DNA of 64,000 bases from Gemmatimonadota bacterium (GTDB lineage Bacteria; JAAXHH01): the NCBI GenBank assembly GCA_009837395.1, contig VXTP01000008.1, positions 62,001-126,000 on the forward strand. The letters run 5' to 3'. Under the pieces are notes generated by a model. That model did no database searches. It worked only from the letters and a program-made list of their open reading frames with translations, and was not told the origin of the DNA. Positions 42,840 to 51,962 of this stretch are shown here, in pieces; positions within the stretch are counted from its first letter, which is position 1, and the number at the start of each line of letters is the position of its first letter. A program made the position numbers and the translations under genes.

Positions 42840-44161
42840 CGTTTCCCTTCCCGTCCGCGGATCAGTACGCGTATGGGCGAACCCTCGAATACGAAGGCCT
42901 CCCGGAGCCGGTTCGACAGGTACCGCTTGTACGAATCCGGGATCGCGTCCGGATGGTTCACGAAAAACACGAAGGTGGGCGGCGCGTTCTGTACCTGCGT
43001 GCAGTAGAGGATGCTGGTCGCCCGCCCGTCCGGTGCGGCCGGGGGCGGATAATAGGCCGTGATGCTCTCCACGACGCGGTTCAGCTCGCCGGTGGATACC
43101 CGGAGCGATCGCATTTCGTGGACGTGGCGCGTCTTCTGCATGATCTGGGTTACCCCACGGCGGGTCTCGGCCGACACGAACAGGATCGGCGCGTAGTCGG
43201 CGAACCGGAGGTACTCCCTGGCCGTCTGGGCGTAAGCCTCGGTCGGATGCTCGGTGCGGTCCACCAGGTCCCACTTGTTGAAGGCGACGACCAGCCCCTT
43301 CCCGGCCTCGTCCACCTGCGAGACGATCCGCTGCTCCTGCGTGGCCAGGCCGTCCACGGCGTCCACCAGGAGCACCGCCACGTCGCAGCGCGCTATGCTC
43401 CGCATCGTCCGCGTGAGACTGTAGAACTCGATGTCGCTCTTGATCCGGGACCGGCGCCGGAGGCCGGCCGTGTCGATCAGGCTGTACTTCACGCCCTGCC
43501 TGGTGATTTGCGTGTCCACCGAGTCCCGCGTGGTGCCGGGGACTTCGGAGACGATCACCGTGTCCCTGCCCACGATGGCGTTGACCAGGGACGATTTGCC
43601 CACGTTGGGCCGGCCCACGATCGCCACCTTGATCGCGCCGTCTTCCTCTTCGACGACAGGCTCGGGTTCGGGCATCCGCTCCGCCAGCAGATCCATCAGG
43701 TCGCCCGTGTTGCGTCCCTTCAGGGCGGAGATCATCACGGGCTCGCCCAGTCCCAGGGCGCCGAACTCGTAGGCGTGGTTCTCCTGGGCGCCGCTGTCCA
43801 CCTTGTTGGCGACGACGATGACCTGCTTGCCGGCCTTCCGGACGACTTCGGCCGCCTTCTGATCCAGGGGCGTGATGCCCGTGCGGACGTCCGTGACCAG
43901 CAGGATCACGTCGGCTTCGCTGACGGCCAGCCGGGCCTGCTGCTCAATGGCGGCCTCCATGGGCTCGTCGGATTCCGGGACCAGGCCCCCCGTGTCCACC
44001 ACGGTGAACTTCTTCCCGAACCAGTCGGCGTCGGCGTAGTGCCGGTCCCTGGTGATGCCCGGGGCGTCGTGCACAATGGCGTCGCGGCGGCCGATCATCC
44101 GGTTGAACAGCACCGACTTGCCCACGTTGGGGCGTCCTATGATGGCGATGACAGGGGACAT
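42836..44161 (-). CDS. der: Ribosome biogenesis GTPase Der (EngA)
   Basis: A 441-residue double-GTPase. The first G domain starts GRPNVGKSVLFNRMIG with PGITRD and NKVD. The second starts GRPNVGKSSLVNAIVG with PGTTRD and NKWD. A C-terminal KH-like domain ends in EGSPIRVLIRGREGKR. Der acts in 50S subunit assembly. It lies 6 bases after the DUF512 gene and overlaps merR by 4 bases. Confidence 0.96.
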   Translation of the reverse strand: MSPVIAIIGRPNVGKSVLFNRMIGRRDAIVHDAPGITRDRHYADADWFGKKFTVVDTGGLVPESDEPMEAAIEQQARLAVSEADVILLVTDVRTGITPLDQKAAEVVRKAGKQVIVVANKVDSGAQENHAYEFGALGLGEPVMISALKGRNTGDLMDLLAERMPEPEPVVEEEDGAIKVAIVGRPNVGKSSLVNAIVGRDTVIVSEVPGTTRDSVDTQITRQGVKYSLIDTAGLRRRSRIKSDIEFYSLTRTMRSIARCDVAVLLVDAVDGLATQEQRIVSQVDEAGKGLVVAFNKWDLVDRTEHPTEAYAQTAREYLRFADYAPILFVSAETRRGVTQIMQKTRHVHEMRSLRVSTGELNRVVESITAYYPPPAAPDGRATSILYCTQVQNAPPTFVFFVNHPDAIPDSYKRYLSNRLREAFVFEGSPIRVLIRGREGKR

Positions 44162-44167
44162 GTTGGT

Positions 44168-45460
44168 CTAACCGTTCGCTCCTCCCAGTCCTGGAAGGTC
44201 CCGCACGTGTCCGGGGAAGAGATCCACCGGCACCCCGATCCGCTCGCTCAGGCCGGGCAGGTTCATGTCGTCCAGCAGCAGGCCGTCGTCGTTCAGCACG
44301 TTCGGTGGCAGGTACACGCGGTCGCCCGCTTCCACTTCCTTTAACGCGTGGAGGATGTCCCGGCCGGTCAGCAGTCCCGACACCGTGATCCCCGGGCCGA
44401 AGAACGTGTTCTCCGCCACGACCAGCTTCGCTTCTACGCGCTCCACTCGGTTCAGCGGTTCCACGAGCGACGTCCGGACCACGTCTTGTGCCAGTTCGGC
44501 CGTGACCAGCGTCGCCCGGAGCGGTTCGGCCGCCCGATCGGGAAGCGAACGCGTCTGCTCGCCCATTTCGGTTTCGAAATGCGTGACCATGCCGACGCCG
44601 TTCTCCACGACGGGACAGTCCTCGTAGAAGGACGGCGGAGGAAAGGGCGTGGAAGACATCAGGTACCATTCGTCGGACAGATACACCAGCGGATGCCCGA
44701 GCCGTTCGCGAAGCTCCTCCTGCCAGACGCCGACCGTATCGATCATGCGCCGGGCGTAATCCACGGTGACCGGCTCGAGGTGATACAGACCCTGGCGGTG
44801 CTCGGTGAGGCCGACGGGCACGATGGAGATCGACTCCACCGCCGGATACAGTTCGGCCAGGTCGTCCACGGTCTTTCGCAGCGCGGGGCCGTCGTTGAGT
44901 CCGGGACAGAGGACGATCTGCGTCTCGATCAGGATGCCGCCATCCGCCAGCCGCCGGAGGATGGGCATGACGTCCTTCGCCTTGGGCGCGCCCAGCAGCA
45001 TCCGGCGCAGTTCCGGGTCCGTGGCGTGGACCGACACGTAGATCGGACTCAGGCGCTGCACGATGATCCGGTCGAGGTACGCATCGGAAGCGAAGGCCAG
45101 CGTCACGTAGTTGCCGTAGAGGAACGTGAGGCGCACGTCCTCGTCCTGGAAGTACACGGCCTTGCGCATGCCCTTCGGATTCTGGTGGATGAAGCAGAAC
45201 ACGCACTTGTTCGCGCAGGCCTGGTAGGGCGGCTCGTGGAGAGACAGGCCGAGGTCCTCATCCGGATCCTTCTCCACGTCGATCAGCACCCGGTTTCCAT
45301 TGGCCTGGAGAATATCGAGTTCCAGCACATCTTCGCTGGACCAGAACCGGTAGTCGAGGGAGTCCCTGACCCGGGCCTGGTTGATCCGGATCAACCGGTC
45401 TCCGGGGACCAGGCCGACATGTTCCGCGATGCTGTCCGGACGCACCTGTTCTATCCGCAT
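44168..45460 (-). CDS. DUF512 family PDZ / radical-SAM-like protein
   Basis: A 430-residue protein. Residues ~1-65 form a PDZ-like domain (VRPDSIAEHVGLVPGDRLI). C82-x3-C86-x2-C89 in CANKCVFC is the iron-sulfur motif of radical SAM enzymes. The DUF512 domain occupies the C-terminal half (TLVTAELA..., LVVAENTFFGPGITVSGLLTG). Members usually sit beside der, as here, but their reaction is not known. A near-consensus promoter lies at 45552-45580, about 90 bases upstream of the ATG at 45460. Confidence 0.9.
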   Translation of the reverse strand: MRIEQVRPDSIAEHVGLVPGDRLIRINQARVRDSLDYRFWSSEDVLELDILQANGNRVLIDVEKDPDEDLGLSLHEPPYQACANKCVFCFIHQNPKGMRKAVYFQDEDVRLTFLYGNYVTLAFASDAYLDRIIVQRLSPIYVSVHATDPELRRMLLGAPKAKDVMPILRRLADGGILIETQIVLCPGLNDGPALRKTVDDLAELYPAVESISIVPVGLTEHRQGLYHLEPVTVDYARRMIDTVGVWQEELRERLGHPLVYLSDEWYLMSSTPFPPPSFYEDCPVVENGVGMVTHFETEMGEQTRSLPDRAAEPLRATLVTAELAQDVVRTSLVEPLNRVERVEAKLVVAENTFFGPGITVSGLLTGRDILHALKEVEAGDRVYLPPNVLNDDGLLLDDMNLPGLSERIGVPVDLFPGHVRDLPGLGGANG

Positions 45461-45551
45461 ATCACCTAACGCTTTGAAATATCAGTGACAACGTAGCGTC
45501 ATCACAAGCAATCGTTTAGGTATCTCCATTTAACGATTTGCGACCCTTGGA

Positions 45552-45580
45552 AATATAAAGAATCGGACCCCTTTTGTCAA
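45552..45580 (-). promoter_or_regulatory. Near-consensus promoter for the DUF512-der-merR operon
   Basis: On the minus strand TTGACA (45580-45575), a 17-base spacer and TATATT (45557-45552). Confidence 0.7.
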
Positions 45581-45626
45581 GGGGATTGGCGCGTTCCTGA
45601 GCCCGTGGAAGACACGGACTTTTCGC

Positions 45627-45656
45627 TTGCCCGCGGCACCGATGTCGGGCTATATT
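45627..45656 (+). promoter_or_regulatory. Candidate leuCD promoter
   Basis: TTGCCC (45627-45632) and TATATT (45651-45656) with an 18-base spacer. The leader to the leuC ATG at 45797 would be about 135 bases. Confidence 0.5.
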
Positions 45657-45796
45657 GGATAAGTTGACCCGCCGGACGGAACCGCGGGTGTAAGCGTATG
45701 AATTTACGGTCTTTACAGGCCGTTGCGCGGTGCTGCACGACCGGCGGATCAGCGCCGCGCCTGTTTACGAATCGGAAGAATCCCGGGGAAACAGCG

Positions 45797-47197
45797 ATGC
45801 CTCCCAAAACAATGTACGAGAAGGTCTGGGACCAGCACGTCGTCAAGGAGATGCCAGACGGGCTCACCGTCCTGTACATCGACGTCCACCTGATCCACGA
45901 GGTGACCTCTCCGCAGGCTTTCGAAGGGCTGCGGACCGCGGGCCGGAAGCTGAGGCGGCCCGACCTGACCTACGCCACGATGGACCACAACGTGCCCACC
46001 ACCGACCGGTCCCTGCCCATGACCGACGAGATCGCGCGCCTGCAGGTGGACATGCTGGCCCGGAATTGCGCGGAGTTCGGCGTGCCCCTGTATGATCTCG
46101 ACTCGCCCCGCAACGGGATCGTCCACGTGATCGGTCCGGAACTGGGCATCACGCAGCCGGGCAGGACCATGGTCTGCGGCGACAGCCACACGTCCACCCA
46201 CGGCGCCTTCGGCGCGCTGGCCTTCGGCATCGGCACGAGCGAGGTCGAGCACGTCATGGCCACGCAGTGCCTGCTCCAGAAGCGCTCCAGGACCTTCGAG
46301 ATCCGCGTCGACGGCGTATTGTGCGAGGGGGTGACGGCCAAGGACATCATCCTGAACATCATCCGCCGCACCGGTACGGCCGGGGGCACGGGAACGGTCA
46401 TCGAGTACGCGGGCAGCACGATCCGCGGTCTTTCGATGGATGAACGGATGACGATCTGCAACATGTCCATCGAACTGGGTGCGCGGGCCGGCCTCATCGC
46501 GCCGGACGACACGACCTTCGAGTACCTGGCGGGGCGTGAGTTCGCCCCGGAAGGCGAGGCCTTCGACCGTGCCGTGGCGGAGTGGCGTACGCTGGCCACC
46601 GACGACGGGGCCGAATTCGACGAGCGGCTCGCGCTGAAGGCGGACGAGATCGTGCCCCAGGTGTCGTGGGGCACCAACCCCGGCATGGTGACGGACGTGA
46701 CCGGCGTCGTGCCCGATCCCGCCCGGATGGACAGCGAGAACGACCGGCGCGCGGCCGAAAAGGCCCTCTCCTACATGGCGCTGGAACCCAATACGTCGAT
46801 CACCGAGATCGAGATCGACCGCGTCTTCATCGGCAGCTGCACCAATTCCCGGCTGAGCGACCTGCGGGCGGCCGCGGACGTCATCAAGGGACGCCGCGTA
46901 TCGCCGCGGGTGACCGCCCTGGTGGTGCCCGGGTCCCACGCGGTCAAGCGGCAGGCCGAGGCCGAGGGACTGGACCGGGTGTTCCTGGAAGCCGGGTTCG
47001 AATGGCGCGAGGCCGGTTGCAGCATGTGCCTGGGCATGAACCCGGACATCCTGCAGCCCGGCGAGCGGTGCGCCAGCACCTCGAACCGGAATTTCGAAGG
47101 ACGGCAGGGCCGGAACGGACGCACGCACCTGGTCAGCCCGGCCATGGCCGCGGCGGCCGCCGTCGCCGGCCATTTCGTCGACGTGAGAGACTGGTAG
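45797..47197 (+). CDS. leuC: 3-isopropylmalate dehydratase large subunit
   Basis: A 466-residue aconitase-family enzyme that isomerises 2- to 3-isopropylmalate in leucine synthesis. It has [48 protein letters not shown] and the 4Fe-4S cysteines in GSCTNSRL and [13 protein letters not shown] at 45797 gives the normal N-terminus ([14 protein letters not shown]); the 33 residues upstream in frame are unlike the family. leuD follows 56 bases later. Confidence 0.96.
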   Translation: MPPKTMYEKVWDQHVVKEMPDGLTVLYIDVHLIHEVTSPQAFEGLRTAGRKLRRPDLTYATMDHNVPTTDRSLPMTDEIARLQVDMLARNCAEFGVPLYDLDSPRNGIVHVIGPELGITQPGRTMVCGDSHTSTHGAFGALAFGIGTSEVEHVMATQCLLQKRSRTFEIRVDGVLCEGVTAKDIILNIIRRTGTAGGTGTVIEYAGSTIRGLSMDERMTICNMSIELGARAGLIAPDDTTFEYLAGREFAPEGEAFDRAVAEWRTLATDDGAEFDERLALKADEIVPQVSWGTNPGMVTDVTGVVPDPARMDSENDRRAAEKALSYMALEPNTSITEIEIDRVFIGSCTNSRLSDLRAAADVIKGRRVSPRVTALVVPGSHAVKRQAEAEGLDRVFLEAGFEWREAGCSMCLGMNPDILQPGERCASTSNRNFEGRQGRNGRTHLVSPAMAAAAAVAGHFVDVRDW

Positions 47198-47253
47198 GCA
47201 AACCGCATTCGGTGCATACCGGAAACGGACCAAACCGGAAACGGAGCTTAGGC

Positions 47254-47922
47254 ATGGCGGAACCCTTTACCACGCACACCGGCCTGGCCGTCCCGCTCGA
47301 CCGGATCAACGTGGACACGGATCAGATCATCCCCAAGCAGTTCCTGAAACGGATCGAGCGCACGGGGTTCGGCCAGTTCCTGTTTTACGACTGGCGGTTC
47401 ACGGGCGACGGCTTGCCCGCTCGCGGTTTCGTGCTCAACGAAGACCGCTACCGGGACGCCACGATCCTGGTAACCGGGGACAACTTCGGCTGCGGGAGTT
47501 CCCGCGAGCACGCACCCTGGGCCCTGCAGGACTACGGCTTTCGCGTGATCATCGCGCCGTCCTTCGCGGACATCTTCTACAACAACTGCTTCAAGAACGG
47601 ACTGCTTCCCGTCGTGCTGCCCGGCGATACCGTGCGCCGCATGCTTCGGAACGCGGCGGAACAGTACCCCTACTCCGTCTCGGTGGACCTCGAACGGCAG
47701 GTCGTCATCGAGCCCGGCGGTCCGTCCGATCCTAGCGGTGCTCCCGAACCTGGCGGCGCGACCGGTCCCAACGGTTCTCCCGAGCCCGGCGGCCCGTCCC
47801 ACCGCTTCGAGGTCGACCCCTTCCTCAAACACTTTATCCAGGAGGGTCTGGACGAAATCGGCTGGACCCTGCAATTCGAGGACGACATAGCGGCGTATGA
47901 ACGTACCCGGAGTACGGGCTGA
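47254..47922 (+). CDS. leuD: 3-isopropylmalate dehydratase small subunit with Pro/Gly insertion
   Basis: A 222-residue partner of LeuC. Conserved segments: NVDTDQIIPKQFLK, FGCGSSREHAPWAL and FADIFYNNCFKNGLLPV. Residues ~153-183 form a Pro/Gly/Ser insertion with EPGG repeated three times in a loop before HRFEVDPF, absent from usual LeuD. The C-terminus (IGWTLQFEDDIAAYE) is normal, so the frame is intact. The start at 47254 is chosen because the longer open frame upstream lies in another frame of leuC. Confidence 0.94.
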   Translation: MAEPFTTHTGLAVPLDRINVDTDQIIPKQFLKRIERTGFGQFLFYDWRFTGDGLPARGFVLNEDRYRDATILVTGDNFGCGSSREHAPWALQDYGFRVIIAPSFADIFYNNCFKNGLLPVVLPGDTVRRMLRNAAEQYPYSVSVDLERQVVIEPGGPSDPSGAPEPGGATGPNGSPEPGGPSHRFEVDPFLKHFIQEGLDEIGWTLQFEDDIAAYERTRSTG

Positions 47923-48089
47923 CCAACTGCTCGCGCTGTCCCAGGCCAGCGACGAAGTGTTGCGCAGCGTGTATCACCGGGACCGTCACGCCACCCTGCG
48001 CTCGGGTACGTCGTCCAGGAACCAGATCGTTCGAAACAGGCGTAGCATAGTGCGCGGCGCGATGTGGTCGAAGGGTTGCGCGTTGCTCA

Positions 48090-48722
48090 GTGCGTAGCGT
48101 GTTGCGGCTGCCGCTAAGGCGAAACGCGGGGCATCAAGGCTTGAAAATCGTCGAAGAACCCGTAGCCAGGCTGGACGAACACGGCCATGTACCCATCGCC
48201 TACGAGGTGAGATCCCGTTTCCGGGCCGATCAGGTAAACGGTGGCCTGGGGGGTATCGCGCTGGTGGAGGAACCGGTGGTTCCCCCTTACGTCAAGGACT
48301 ACGATCAGACCTCCGAAGAAGGGCCCGCCAAGTGGCCCGCCCGGTGGCTCGACCGGTGGGACACTTCGGCGTGGGGATTGCTCGCCGCTTTCGACGGTTC
48401 CCGGCGGGTAGGCGGCGCGTTGCTGGCCCGCCGCACGCCGAACGTGAACATGCTGGAGGGCCGGGACGACCTCCTGGTGCTGTGGGACCTGCGCGTCCAC
48501 CCCGACCATCGCGGAGCCGGCGTGGGACGGAAGCTCTTCGAGGCCGCGGTGGAATGGGGACGACGCCACGGCTGCGTCGAGATTAAGATCGAGACCCAGA
48601 ATACCAACGTGCCCGCGTGCCGGTTCTATGCCCGCCAGGGGTGCCACCTCGGCGCGATCATTTCCAACGCCTACGAGGAGTTCCCCGACGAGCTCCAGTT
48701 GATCTGGCGCATGCCGCTGTGA
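48090..48722 (+). CDS. GNAT-family N-acetyltransferase
   Basis: Up to 210 residues. The C-terminal half has the acetyl-CoA loop RVHPDHRGAGVGRKLFEAAV followed by IETQNTNVPACRFYARQG. It should acetylate an amine on a small molecule or protein; the substrate is unknown. The start is uncertain: GTG at 48090 gives a basic N-terminal stretch, while TTG at 48141 (LKIVEEPVARLDEHG) gives a shorter, more natural N-terminus. Neither has a well-placed ribosome-binding site. Confidence 0.8.
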   Translation: MRSVLRLPLRRNAGHQGLKIVEEPVARLDEHGHVPIAYEVRSRFRADQVNGGLGGIALVEEPVVPPYVKDYDQTSEEGPAKWPARWLDRWDTSAWGLLAAFDGSRRVGGALLARRTPNVNMLEGRDDLLVLWDLRVHPDHRGAGVGRKLFEAAVEWGRRHGCVEIKIETQNTNVPACRFYARQGCHLGAIISNAYEEFPDELQLIWRMPL

Positions 48723-48879
48723 CAGGCATTTCCGCCTTGCGTCCGGGTTTCGCCGGCTTATAATGAGGAATATCCGGCAGGCCGGGAAGTCTCGCGGCAA
48801 CGGCCCACCCCTGCGCGCTTCACCCCGCAGTAAAGATACGCCCGGTGCGTCGCTTTCCGTGTCGGTTGCCGGTATTCAG

Positions 48880-48895
48880 TTGTACAATTGTACAA
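48880..48895. promoter_or_regulatory. Perfect 16-base palindrome upstream of a PhyH-type dioxygenase, candidate operator
   Basis: TTGTACAATTGTACAA is fully self-complementary. It sits 62 bases before the ATG at 48958. It overlaps TACAAT (48891-48896), which could be a -10 with TTGCCG (48866-48871) as a loose -35 at 19 bases. A dimeric repressor bound here would block transcription. It stands out as AT-rich in GC-rich sequence. Confidence 0.6.
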
Positions 48896-48957
48896 TACAT
48901 ATGCGTGTCCGGTACCCTCACTGACGACAACCCGAACAAGAACCCTGGACCGCCCGC

Positions 48958-49806
48958 ATGCATCCCACGCCCCTGACCACATCCCAGCGCCGTTCCTTCG
49001 AGGAGGACGGCTACCTCATCGTCCCGGGCGCGCTCGACCCTGCGCAGATCGAAGCGCTGACGGAGACGGGCGACCGGCTCATGGACGGGTTCGAGTACCC
49101 CGACTTCTACGCCCACCGCCGTCCCGGTCTCGTGCAGGAACAGCCCTTCCTCGACCTGGTAACGAACGAGCGCACGGTCCCGCTGATCGTGGCGCTGCTC
49201 GGTTTCAATATCCACATCACGAACACCGCGCTCATCTACAAGCACCCGGAGGCGCCCGGGGATACCGGCCAGATCAACTGGCACCGCGACGTGGGCGTCT
49301 CGCTGGACGTGGGCCACGTGGTGCTTCCCTTCGTCGGCCTGAAGATCGGCTACTGCCTGACGGATTTCCCCGATCCGGACACGGGCGCGACCATGTTCGT
49401 CCGGGGCAGCAACAACATGAAGTCCGCACTGCCGATACGAAAGGGCCAGATCCATCCCGACGAATACGTGCAGCCGATCCTTCGGGCCGGCGACGCCTTT
49501 CTTTTCGAGAACCGCACCTACCACGCGGCCGGGCTGAACTTCGCCAAACAAATCGCCAAGGTCGTCATCTACGGCTACCACTACCGCTGGATCAAGCCGG
49601 ACCACTACATGCGTTTCTACAGTGGCATTCAGCAGCCCGACGCCGGCCTGCTCGCAGCTACCGACGACGTCGGACGCCAGTTGCTGGGCGCCACCGTGGA
49701 CTCGGAGGGACGCGAGGCGCCCGACGGCATCGACTGGCCCATCCGGGAATGGGCCGATCGGCACGGGCTCGACGTGGCGCAGTACACCCATACCGTAGAA
49801 GTTTGA
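48958..49806 (+). CDS. Phytanoyl-CoA dioxygenase family Fe(II)/2-oxoglutarate oxygenase
   Basis: A 282-residue oxygenase with H109-x-D111 in NWHRDV and the distal H189 in NRTYHAAG. The triad is complete, so hydroxylation activity is expected; the substrate is unknown. It heads a same-strand group with the creatininase (36 bases after it) and a P-loop protein, and lies behind a palindromic candidate operator. No clear ribosome-binding site precedes ATG 48958. Confidence 0.86.
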   Translation: MHPTPLTTSQRRSFEEDGYLIVPGALDPAQIEALTETGDRLMDGFEYPDFYAHRRPGLVQEQPFLDLVTNERTVPLIVALLGFNIHITNTALIYKHPEAPGDTGQINWHRDVGVSLDVGHVVLPFVGLKIGYCLTDFPDPDTGATMFVRGSNNMKSALPIRKGQIHPDEYVQPILRAGDAFLFENRTYHAAGLNFAKQIAKVVIYGYHYRWIKPDHYMRFYSGIQQPDAGLLAATDDVGRQLLGATVDSEGREAPDGIDWPIREWADRHGLDVAQYTHTVEV

Positions 49807-49842
49807 TCGGAAGCCGGAACCAACGTTGCCCGGCAGGAATCC

Positions 49843-50568
49843 ATGTACCTGAAGCACATGCTTCCCCAACAACTGCGCGAGGCCGTGGAACGGGGCGACC
49901 CGCTGCTCGTGCCCGCCGGCTGCATCGAGACCCACGGTCCCCACATGGCCATCGGTCACGATACGATCATCGTGGAGGAGATCTGCGCGCGCGTGGCGAA
50001 GCGCCTGGACGTGGTTGTCTCGCCGCCCTTCGATTTCGGTCCCACCGGTTACGCGCTGGGCGGTCCCGAGGACGGCACCATCGACCCCGATTACGATGCC
50101 TTCGGGTCGTACGTCAAGTCGATCCTGCGCAACTTCCTGGAGATGGGTTTCGGGCGTATCTACGTAATCATCATGCACCAGGGCATGGAGGCCCCGCTGG
50201 CACTGGCCTTCAAGAAGGCCGCGGCGGAGCTGTCCTTTGAAATGGTCCTGGCCGAAGGCAAGCCGCGGGGATGGTGGGCGGACGCCAGGCTGTCCGGGGA
50301 GGCCCGCCGGTTCGGCAGGATCCAGGTCCACCCCATGATCCTTCCGGCCGCGTCCCCGCCCGCAGGCGGCGATCACGCGGGGTACAACGAGACTTCCTTC
50401 CTGCTCGCCACGCGCCCGGAACTGGTGGACCAGGGCCGCCTCGACGAAAACGCGCCGTGGTACTGCCGTCAGGACGAAGAACGGAACAGCTGGACGGCCA
50501 ATGCGGCCCATGGAGAGGCCATGGTCGAGGCGGTCGTCGATGCGTGGGCCGAACTACTGCAGCGCTGA
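49843..50568 (+). CDS. Creatininase family amidohydrolase
   Basis: A 241-residue protein with the family metal site in CIETHGPHMAIGHDT (Glu, His and Asp ligands) and later HQGMEAPLAL. Members hydrolyse cyclic amides such as creatinine, or act in flavin and mycofactocin pathways. Pairing with a dioxygenase suggests breakdown of a modified amide, which is inference. It starts 36 bases after the dioxygenase stop with AGGA upstream. Confidence 0.88.
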   Translation: MYLKHMLPQQLREAVERGDPLLVPAGCIETHGPHMAIGHDTIIVEEICARVAKRLDVVVSPPFDFGPTGYALGGPEDGTIDPDYDAFGSYVKSILRNFLEMGFGRIYVIIMHQGMEAPLALAFKKAAAELSFEMVLAEGKPRGWWADARLSGEARRFGRIQVHPMILPAASPPAGGDHAGYNETSFLLATRPELVDQGRLDENAPWYCRQDEERNSWTANAAHGEAMVEAVVDAWAELLQR

Positions 50569-50607
50569 CTACAAATCGTAGCGATTAACCGTAGAAAGGA
50601 GCTACAC

Positions 50608-51318
50608 ATGCGGTCCATTTTCGTCGGTATCGAGTACGCCGGCAAGTCCACCCTGATCGATCACCTGGACGCCTATTACCAGAAACGGCGGCGCCGGACC
50701 CATCTCGACGATCACTTCACCATCCCGGACGCATCCCTGAGTCCCGTTTCCCGGGCCCAGTACGTCCACTATCCCGACGACGTGAAAGAACGCATGCAGC
50801 GGATGCAGCTGCACTATCACGTGGAGGTCATCCGCAACTACCCCCACACGCTGATCGCCGGCTGGCACATCGAGGAGAAGGTCTACTGTGACGTATACGG
50901 CAGCGTGGAGGGGAATCCCTACTATCCCAACTACGTCCAACACAACCAGCGGCACTACGAGGTGCTGGTCCTGGAAGCCCGGCTGCCCGACGTCGTGCTG
51001 ATTCACCTAACCGCCGACGACGACGCGATCCGCGAGCGCATGCGCACGGACCCCCACGAGTACCAGATCATCGACGAAAAGGACATACCGGATCTCAAGA
51101 AACGCTTCGAGGACGAGGTCGACCGATCGCTCCTTACGCGAAACGGCCACCTGATCACGCTGGATACGACCGAAAAGTCACCGGCGGAAACCCTGGACGA
51201 ACTGCTGCTGAAGACCGATCCGCTGGTGACCGACGGGGAACTGGCCATGCGGGCCATGCCGGTGCCCGAGGAGGACTACGAGGTCAGGTACGAGAACGGC
51301 GAGCGGAAGATGGTGTAG
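50608..51318 (+). CDS. P-loop nucleoside/nucleotide-kinase-like protein
   Basis: A 236-residue protein with a Walker A motif GIEYAGKST (residues ~7-15) and a kinase-like layout: a central VVLIHLTADDDAIRERMR segment resembles the LID/Arg-rich region of deoxynucleoside and thymidylate kinases. It probably phosphorylates a small hydroxyl compound with ATP; the substrate is unknown. It follows the creatininase by 39 bases with AAAGGAG before the ATG. A rho-independent terminator lies just downstream. Confidence 0.75.
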   Translation: MRSIFVGIEYAGKSTLIDHLDAYYQKRRRRTHLDDHFTIPDASLSPVSRAQYVHYPDDVKERMQRMQLHYHVEVIRNYPHTLIAGWHIEEKVYCDVYGSVEGNPYYPNYVQHNQRHYEVLVLEARLPDVVLIHLTADDDAIRERMRTDPHEYQIIDEKDIPDLKKRFEDEVDRSLLTRNGHLITLDTTEKSPAETLDELLLKTDPLVTDGELAMRAMPVPEEDYEVRYENGERKMV

Positions 51319-51343
51319 AGAGAAGCCACGGTGTAGGGGGAAG

Positions 51344-51374
51344 CCACAGAGTTTTGTGGTTTTTGTTTTTTTTG
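51344..51374 (+). terminator. Rho-independent terminator after the dioxygenase-creatininase-kinase group
   Basis: CCACA (51344-51348) pairs with TGTGG (51355-51359) over a six-base loop. A T-rich run follows (51360-51373, broken by one G). It lies 26 bases past the stop of the P-loop gene and marks the edge of the AT-rich small-gene cassette. Confidence 0.7.
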
Positions 51375-51417
51375 AAGCCGGAACGAGATCGGGGGTTTCA
51401 ATTCCGACAATTCAAGT

Positions 51418-51696
51418 ATGGACCCATTGATTTTGATCATAGGGTCAGTATCGACTGCATGTCTCGTTCTCCTGGCAGTGGTTTCGCTGGCGTGGAAGTT
51501 TGCTCATAGGGATCAAGATGAGTTGAAAGCACTTCGTGTATCCATGGATGAAATTAAAAGCGTTTTGTTTGAAATCAACAGAAGGTTGGGAAGAGTAGAG
51601 GGTAGGCTGGACCGAGTAGAGGGTAGGCTGGGCAGAATTGAAGGCCAACCAGGCTATAACCCATTTACAGGCGGGGTGAAAGATAGTGACTGCTAA
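51418..51696 (+). CDS. Small single-span membrane protein with coiled-coil repeats
   Basis: 92 residues. One N-terminal helix (PLILIIGSVSTACLVLLAVVSLAWKF) is followed by a charged coiled coil with repeated GRVEGRLDRVEGRLGRIEG-type heptads (~63-82). A 21-base duplication at 51594-51634 encodes part of the repeat. It belongs to a three-gene AT-rich cassette; the next gene overlaps it by 11 bases. Function unknown. Confidence 0.65.
   Translation: MDPLILIIGSVSTACLVLLAVVSLAWKFAHRDQDELKALRVSMDEIKSVLFEINRRLGRVEGRLDRVEGRLGRIEGQPGYNPFTGGVKDSDC
51594..51634. repeat. 21-base in-frame tandem duplication in the coiled coil
   Basis: Two near-identical 21-base units centred on GAGTAGAGGGTAGGCTGG encode successive heptads. 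Confidence 0.8.
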
Positions 51697-51958
51697 TTTG
51701 ACCGAAGAAGCCAGAACGCTTGTTCTGAAAGCTTTACATACCGGAGAGGGGCTGATTTTGACCGGTCAGACGTTCTCGGGATGGTTCGTTCAGACTGGCC
51801 AATGGAATTCCGGTTTTATCAGAAGCAACGAACTAAATGTCTGGAAAGATGCATTGGAATCTCTCTGCCGGAACGAGCTTGTGGTGCTATCGGGTATCCA
51901 GTTGTATACGCTGACATCAAAAGGTCGGCAGTTGGCCGATTCGCTCAGATCCGAATAG
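51686..51958 (+). CDS. Small soluble winged-helix-like protein
   Basis: 90 residues starting with GTG at 51686 (MTANLTEEARTLVLKALHTG). Two helices are followed by LESLCRNELVVLSGIQLYTLTSKGRQLADSL, which resembles the wing and last helix of a winged-helix domain. No membrane segment. It overlaps the preceding coiled-coil gene by 11 bases and precedes a second membrane coiled-coil gene by 4. It may be a regulator of or adaptor to the two membrane proteins (inference). Confidence 0.6.
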   Translation: MTANLTEEARTLVLKALHTGEGLILTGQTFSGWFVQTGQWNSGFIRSNELNVWKDALESLCRNELVVLSGIQLYTLTSKGRQLADSLRSE

Positions 51959-51962
51959 TGTT

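Larger units (their letters stand above)
45461..45796. other. Divergent intergenic region between the DUF512-der-merR operon and leuC
   Basis: 336 bases without a gene. It holds one promoter for each direction (45552-45580 minus and 45627-45656 plus). The leuC leader of about 135 bases shows no leucine-codon leader peptide or attenuator that I can recognise. The frame of leuC is open upstream to 45698, but that part has no LeuC similarity. Confidence 0.5.

Noticed and set aside
47897-48097. 66-codon frame after leuD
   Set aside because: It overlaps the leuD end in another frame, has no recognisable motif and has no ribosome-binding site.
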